NCBI GenBank assembly: GCA_964571725.1
Contig: CAZNDB010000002.1
Coordinates: forward strand, 62,001-126,000
From: UBA1369 sp964571725
GTDB lineage: Bacteria; Patescibacteriota; Gracilibacteria; UBA1369
Length of the DNA stretch: 64,000 nucleotides
Reading direction: 5' to 3'
The position numbers and the translations under genes are program-made. Numbering within the stretch: position 1 is the first letter of the stretch; each line of letters starts with the position of its first letter. This document shows, piece after piece, positions 61,174 through 64,000 of the stretch. A model generated the notes under the pieces. It did no database searches. It had not been told where the DNA came from and worked only from the letters and a program-made list of their open reading frames with translations.

Positions 61174-62238
61174 ATGCAGTCTTATAATAATTCTGCCTGT
61201 TTGGAAAGTCGTGAGATATCAACCGCGACAAAGAAAATCCTCAAAGGACGGCCTGATTATTACAGTCTCACGGAGCCTGAGCAGTCCGGTGACAATGATC
61301 CCCGCTATTTGCTGTTCAACCTGGAAACCGGCTGCAGCTATCGTTGTCCAAAATGTGCTCTGAACGGAGAGAGGGACAAAAGCAGGGGCCCCGCGCTGTC
61401 TGCCGATCAACGGGGATTAATTATCGACCGGGCTGTGGAAATGGGTATCAAATCATTAGTGATAGCGGGACTGGGCGAGCCGACTGAAAATTTTTCTAAA
61501 ATTAGGGAAGTAGTCGAAACGGCCTATGAACGCGAATTAACTTCCATTATATTTTCGACGCTGAACGCTGTCACGTCTGAAATGGCCCGATTTTTCAGGG
61601 ATCGTGATGTTTCGCTGATAGTCAGTCTGGATTCGTTAAATCCGAAGACTTACCGGAAATTGACAGGAAACGGGGATCTGGAAAAGATTCTGCGAAATCT
61701 GACAATGGTCAGACAGGTATATGAAGACTCCTCTTTCCCTCTTCAGGACAACAAAATAGTACGGCTGGGAATCAACACCACAATCGTCAATGACAATAAA
61801 GAAGAGCTGGACTCGATCCGGGAATTTGCCGCTGACGACATGCAATTTATCGCCAATTCGCCAATGAAAAGAGGACGGTTTATCAAAGACGTTCTGTGGC
61901 GCAATTTAATCGGTGACAGTTATGATGAATTGGCCGGCCTGGCCAAAGAAAAATCCGAGACGGGCGGCAACAGTACTTACTGTGACGGGGTTTGCGGATA
62001 TTTCGGGCGCGGCATCAGCGTGGACACCGACGGAGAATTGATGAGCTGCGTATACGCGGGGGAATCTGTTGATATTATTCAGCAAAACGTACTGGACATG
62101 CCGGCAGATCAATTGCAAACGTTTTATCTGGAAATGAGAAAGAAATATCAGGAGTTTATCGATAAACTTGGTTATACGCCGCCCTGTCCGGTCAGACATC
62201 CGGAATTCAGCAGTTTTTTGGAAACATTAAGAAAATAG
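61174..62238 (+). CDS. Radical SAM protein with C-terminal Cys cluster (354 aa)
   Basis: Seen: the [4Fe-4S]/SAM motif CSYRCPKC (CxxxCxxC) near residue 52, VIAGLGEPTENFSKI in the GGE-like position, SLDSLNPKTYRKL, and a C-terminal cluster (YCDGVCGYFGRG, LMSCVYAG, PCPVRH) resembling a SPASM/auxiliary cluster domain, as in peptide-modifying enzymes. No precursor peptide gene is evident nearby. Regulated, probably, by the divergent TrmB protein. Its stop codon abuts repeat R3. Confidence 0.9.
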   Translation: MQSYNNSACLESREISTATKKILKGRPDYYSLTEPEQSGDNDPRYLLFNLETGCSYRCPKCALNGERDKSRGPALSADQRGLIIDRAVEMGIKSLVIAGLGEPTENFSKIREVVETAYERELTSIIFSTLNAVTSEMARFFRDRDVSLIVSLDSLNPKTYRKLTGNGDLEKILRNLTMVRQVYEDSSFPLQDNKIVRLGINTTIVNDNKEELDSIREFAADDMQFIANSPMKRGRFIKDVLWRNLIGDSYDELAGLAKEKSETGGNSTYCDGVCGYFGRGISVDTDGELMSCVYAGESVDIIQQNVLDMPADQLQTFYLEMRKKYQEFIDKLGYTPPCPVRHPEFSSFLETLRK

Positions 62239-62239
62239 A

Positions 62240-62271
62240 GTTTGAGAATCGCCCCCTCCGTTCCGCCTTGT
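62240..62271 (+). repeat. tRNA-Asp-end repeat R3 (32 bases)
   Basis: GTTTGAGAATCG followed by CCCCCTCCGTTCCGCCTTGT, 3 differences from R1 and 3 from R2. The preceding bases AGAAAATA are also shared with R1. It closes cassette C (57556-62271). Confidence 0.85.
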
Positions 62272-62309
62272 TAAAATACTGGTCCCTTCCGGCTCCACCC
62301 TGAATTATT

Positions 62310-64000
62310 TTACAGATATAATACCTGTTTTTTGAACTGGTCGAGTAGTTTAAAAGTTCTGGCTCTTTCGTCATAATCAAGCTCGCTGGCCCGGAAGCCC
62401 CGCTCTCCCTGCGCGCTGGCAGAATAAATCTCGTCAACAAAACGCAGCCGATAAGCCATACTGAGCAGTTCGTCCACAACAGCAGCCTGTTCATTCCCCA
62501 ACACTTTATGCTTTCTTAAAAATTCCACTTTCGCCCCGATGGAAGAAGGAATGTTGTCTATTTCAGCGGAGGAAATCTTTCCGTTGGAGCAACTTCTGAA
62601 AATCAATTGGTATAATTTAAAAGCAATTACACGCTGCAGGGACTGTTTAATCTTTCCCAAAAAGTTACCCTGAGAAAAGCTGTTATAGAGATTTTCAAAC
62701 TGCTGATTATAGGATTCAAAATTATTTTTTTTCAATTCCAGGTCTTTGGTTACATAACTTTCCAGAAATTCGGAACTGGGATTTTCTTCAAGTAAAAAAT
62801 GCCTGGTCTTGTTGATGGTTTCAACCGCTTGTTGATTATCGAAGAGAGGAGCCAGATCCAGTATTTCCGTAGGTTCTTCTTCCTGGCGGTCCAGTTCCAG
62901 ATTAATCTTGAAGGATTTAATCGAACTTAATTTGGTATAGGGAGTTTTGGCTGCTTTGGCCAGACCGGCGTCTCCCTTGATACCTTTTTCTTTCAACTTG
63001 GCGTCAATCAGGGGAGCTAGTTCACCGCTGATAAAAACGGCAAGGGATTGTTCGTCTTTTGTTTCCCGCAGTGTATCGTCCAGCAGTAAAAGGTAATCAA
63101 AATCGGAACCAAGAACTGCCTCACCGCGCCCCAGACTGCCTGTAACTGCCGGGACGAGCAGCCTTTCATAATCTTTCAGCTGGTCTGTCTGGACGGCATC
63201 ATCCTTGTATTTGAGATAAAGAGACTGCCATGCATCAGACCACAATTTTCGCATCAGCAGCTTTTTCTGTTCAGTAATCAGTTCAGAAATTTCCTTAACT
63301 CTTTCGGGCTTATGGCTGCGACGGGCAAACAACAGGTCGGTCACAGCCTTTTGATATTTCTCCTCCTGTTCGCCAACATAGGGCAACTGGACCTGAAATA
63401 GATTATCCAGTTCGGGGTGCGGCCGCCGCTGTATTTCAGACAGATTTTTAACGGCTTCGCTTAAAGGTCTGGGGCTTTCCGGTGCATTTGAAAAGAGCGT
63501 CCTTCTGGCCTTACGTACAACTTTTTTCCGCAGGTCGTTTTTGATCATGCTAAAGATTACCTCAAAACTGGCCGTTTTGTACCATTCGGCATTATTAATG
63601 TTTAAATCATTATCTTTCAGATATGACACCAATACGGCAAAATCAACCTCTTTTCCCTGATTCGCAGCTTCATAAGCTTTATCCATGACGATACGGTGTT
63701 TTTCTCCAATCTGCGGATTTTTAAAATAATTATAAACGTCATGCGCTATCTGCATCGGGTATCCGGCTTTGATAACAGGGTGGTAAAATACTTTCATTTG
63801 GTCGAATTCTTCCGGATTAAAAACAACCTCACCAGTTGTTCCCACAACGGGAATATAAAATCCCTTTGCCGCAATAAGAGCTTTTATGAGACGTAACTGT
63901 GCGTCGTCAAGAATAGATTTCAGGACAATAGCAGTGATTTCGCTGCTGGGGATCCCACATCTAACAAGAAAATGGTCGCTTCCGATAACTCCGGAAAAGT
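62310..64000 (-). CDS. Nucleotidyltransferase-domain protein, 5' end beyond the window
   Basis: The reading frame stays open from the window edge to the stop at 62310 (at least 562 codons), so the gene is partial; a GTG at 63845 is internal, because the frame upstream of it continues without a stop. Seen: a nucleotidyltransferase core TGSLGRGEAVLGSDFDYLLLLD with the GSxxRGE and DxD motif, of the DUF294/GlnD type, followed by a helical C-terminal domain. The N-terminal part is unrecognised. Function may be signalling uridylylation or adenylylation; substrate unknown. Confidence 0.8.
   Translation of the reverse strand, partial: FSGVIGSDHFLVRCGIPSSEITAIVLKSILDDAQLRLIKALIAAKGFYIPVVGTTGEVVFNPEEFDQMKVFYHPVIKAGYPMQIAHDVYNYFKNPQIGEKHRIVMDKAYEAANQGKEVDFAVLVSYLKDNDLNINNAEWYKTASFEVIFSMIKNDLRKKVVRKARRTLFSNAPESPRPLSEAVKNLSEIQRRPHPELDNLFQVQLPYVGEQEEKYQKAVTDLLFARRSHKPERVKEISELITEQKKLLMRKLWSDAWQSLYLKYKDDAVQTDQLKDYERLLVPAVTGSLGRGEAVLGSDFDYLLLLDDTLRETKDEQSLAVFISGELAPLIDAKLKEKGIKGDAGLAKAAKTPYTKLSSIKSFKINLELDRQEEEPTEILDLAPLFDNQQAVETINKTRHFLLEENPSSEFLESYVTKDLELKKNNFESYNQQFENLYNSFSQGNFLGKIKQSLQRVIAFKLYQLIFRSCSNGKISSAEIDNIPSSIGAKVEFLRKHKVLGNEQAAVVDELLSMAYRLRFVDEIYSASAQGERGFRASELDYDERARTFKLLDQFKKQVLYL

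Noticed and set aside
56837..62271. CRISPR array
   Set aside because: The three tRNA-like repeats are 0.7-4.7 kb apart, with genes between them, and no cas genes are present.
55882..62271. Classical integron with attC sites
   Set aside because: The repeats are direct copies of a tRNA end, not imperfect-palindromic attC sites, and no intI is visible.
62310..63845. GTG at 63845 as the true start of the nucleotidyltransferase gene
   Set aside because: The frame continues open upstream to the window edge without a stop and without an alternative start, so the gene is more likely truncated by the window.
1..64000. Recoded UGA (glycine) as in Gracilibacteria
   Set aside because: TGA ends the gene at 16660, conserved motifs need no recoding, and prfB is intact.

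Overview
The window reads as a compact, standard-code bacterial chromosome, most likely Patescibacteria (Candidate Phyla Radiation), possibly near Peregrinibacteria. The case rests on several things: genes are tightly packed, often with overlapping or adjacent stop codons; most genes lack a Shine-Dalgarno (SD) sequence; there are several small lipoproteins, a VirB2-like pilin with two TM segments, an N-terminally extended RNase J and many proteins I cannot place. A complete prfB and TGA used as a stop exclude the UGA-glycine code of Gracilibacteria/Absconditabacteria. The phylum assignment is inference; no rRNA is present.

Layout. 0-7.5 kb: a minus-strand operon of three unrecognised proteins, the last a 1997-residue EF-hand/coiled-coil protein. 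7.5-12.8 kb: an RND transporter and its adaptor. 12.9-16.6 kb: a solo substrate-binding lipoprotein, a P-loop kinase-like protein, a TMEM43-family membrane protein and a helical protein. 16.6-17.7 kb: an unusual CDP-alcohol phosphatidyltransferase. 18-20 kb: def, a U32-family gene and a ferredoxin. 20-27 kb: unknowns, prfB, a flippase and an FHA protein. 27.6-39.4 kb: glyA, RNase J, a lysozyme-like protein, two overlapping lipoprotein genes (one of the MEMO family), a 696-residue unknown and rarA. 39.4-44.2 kb: an AT-rich stretch with a DUF4256 gene flanked by a duplicated rarA 3' end, a PIN toxin-antitoxin pair and an SLH surface protein. 44.2-44.6 kb: tRNA-Tyr and tRNA-Thr. 45-55.7 kb: murB, ftsA-ftsZ, a 5'-3' exonuclease, a degenerate GT-B-like protein, an EamA-like protein and a run of glycosyltransferase-dciA-rpsP-khpA-pilin. 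55.9-62.3 kb: tRNA-Asp followed by three 32-base repeats resembling its 3' end, which split the region into cassettes. 62.3-64 kb: a nucleotidyltransferase-domain gene that runs off the window.

Two threads stand out. First, DNA has been inserted at the 3' ends of conserved genes (tRNA-Asp and rarA) with the end restored or duplicated, and no integrase is visible here; this is the best candidate for an undescribed mobile-cassette system. Second, four isolated genes (16660-17703, 25968-27215, 44764-45405, 59494-60084) differ from the rest in base composition and in having SD sequences; three of the four also have clear promoters of their own. One of them looks like an outer-membrane beta-barrel, which is unexpected in a presumed monoderm lineage.
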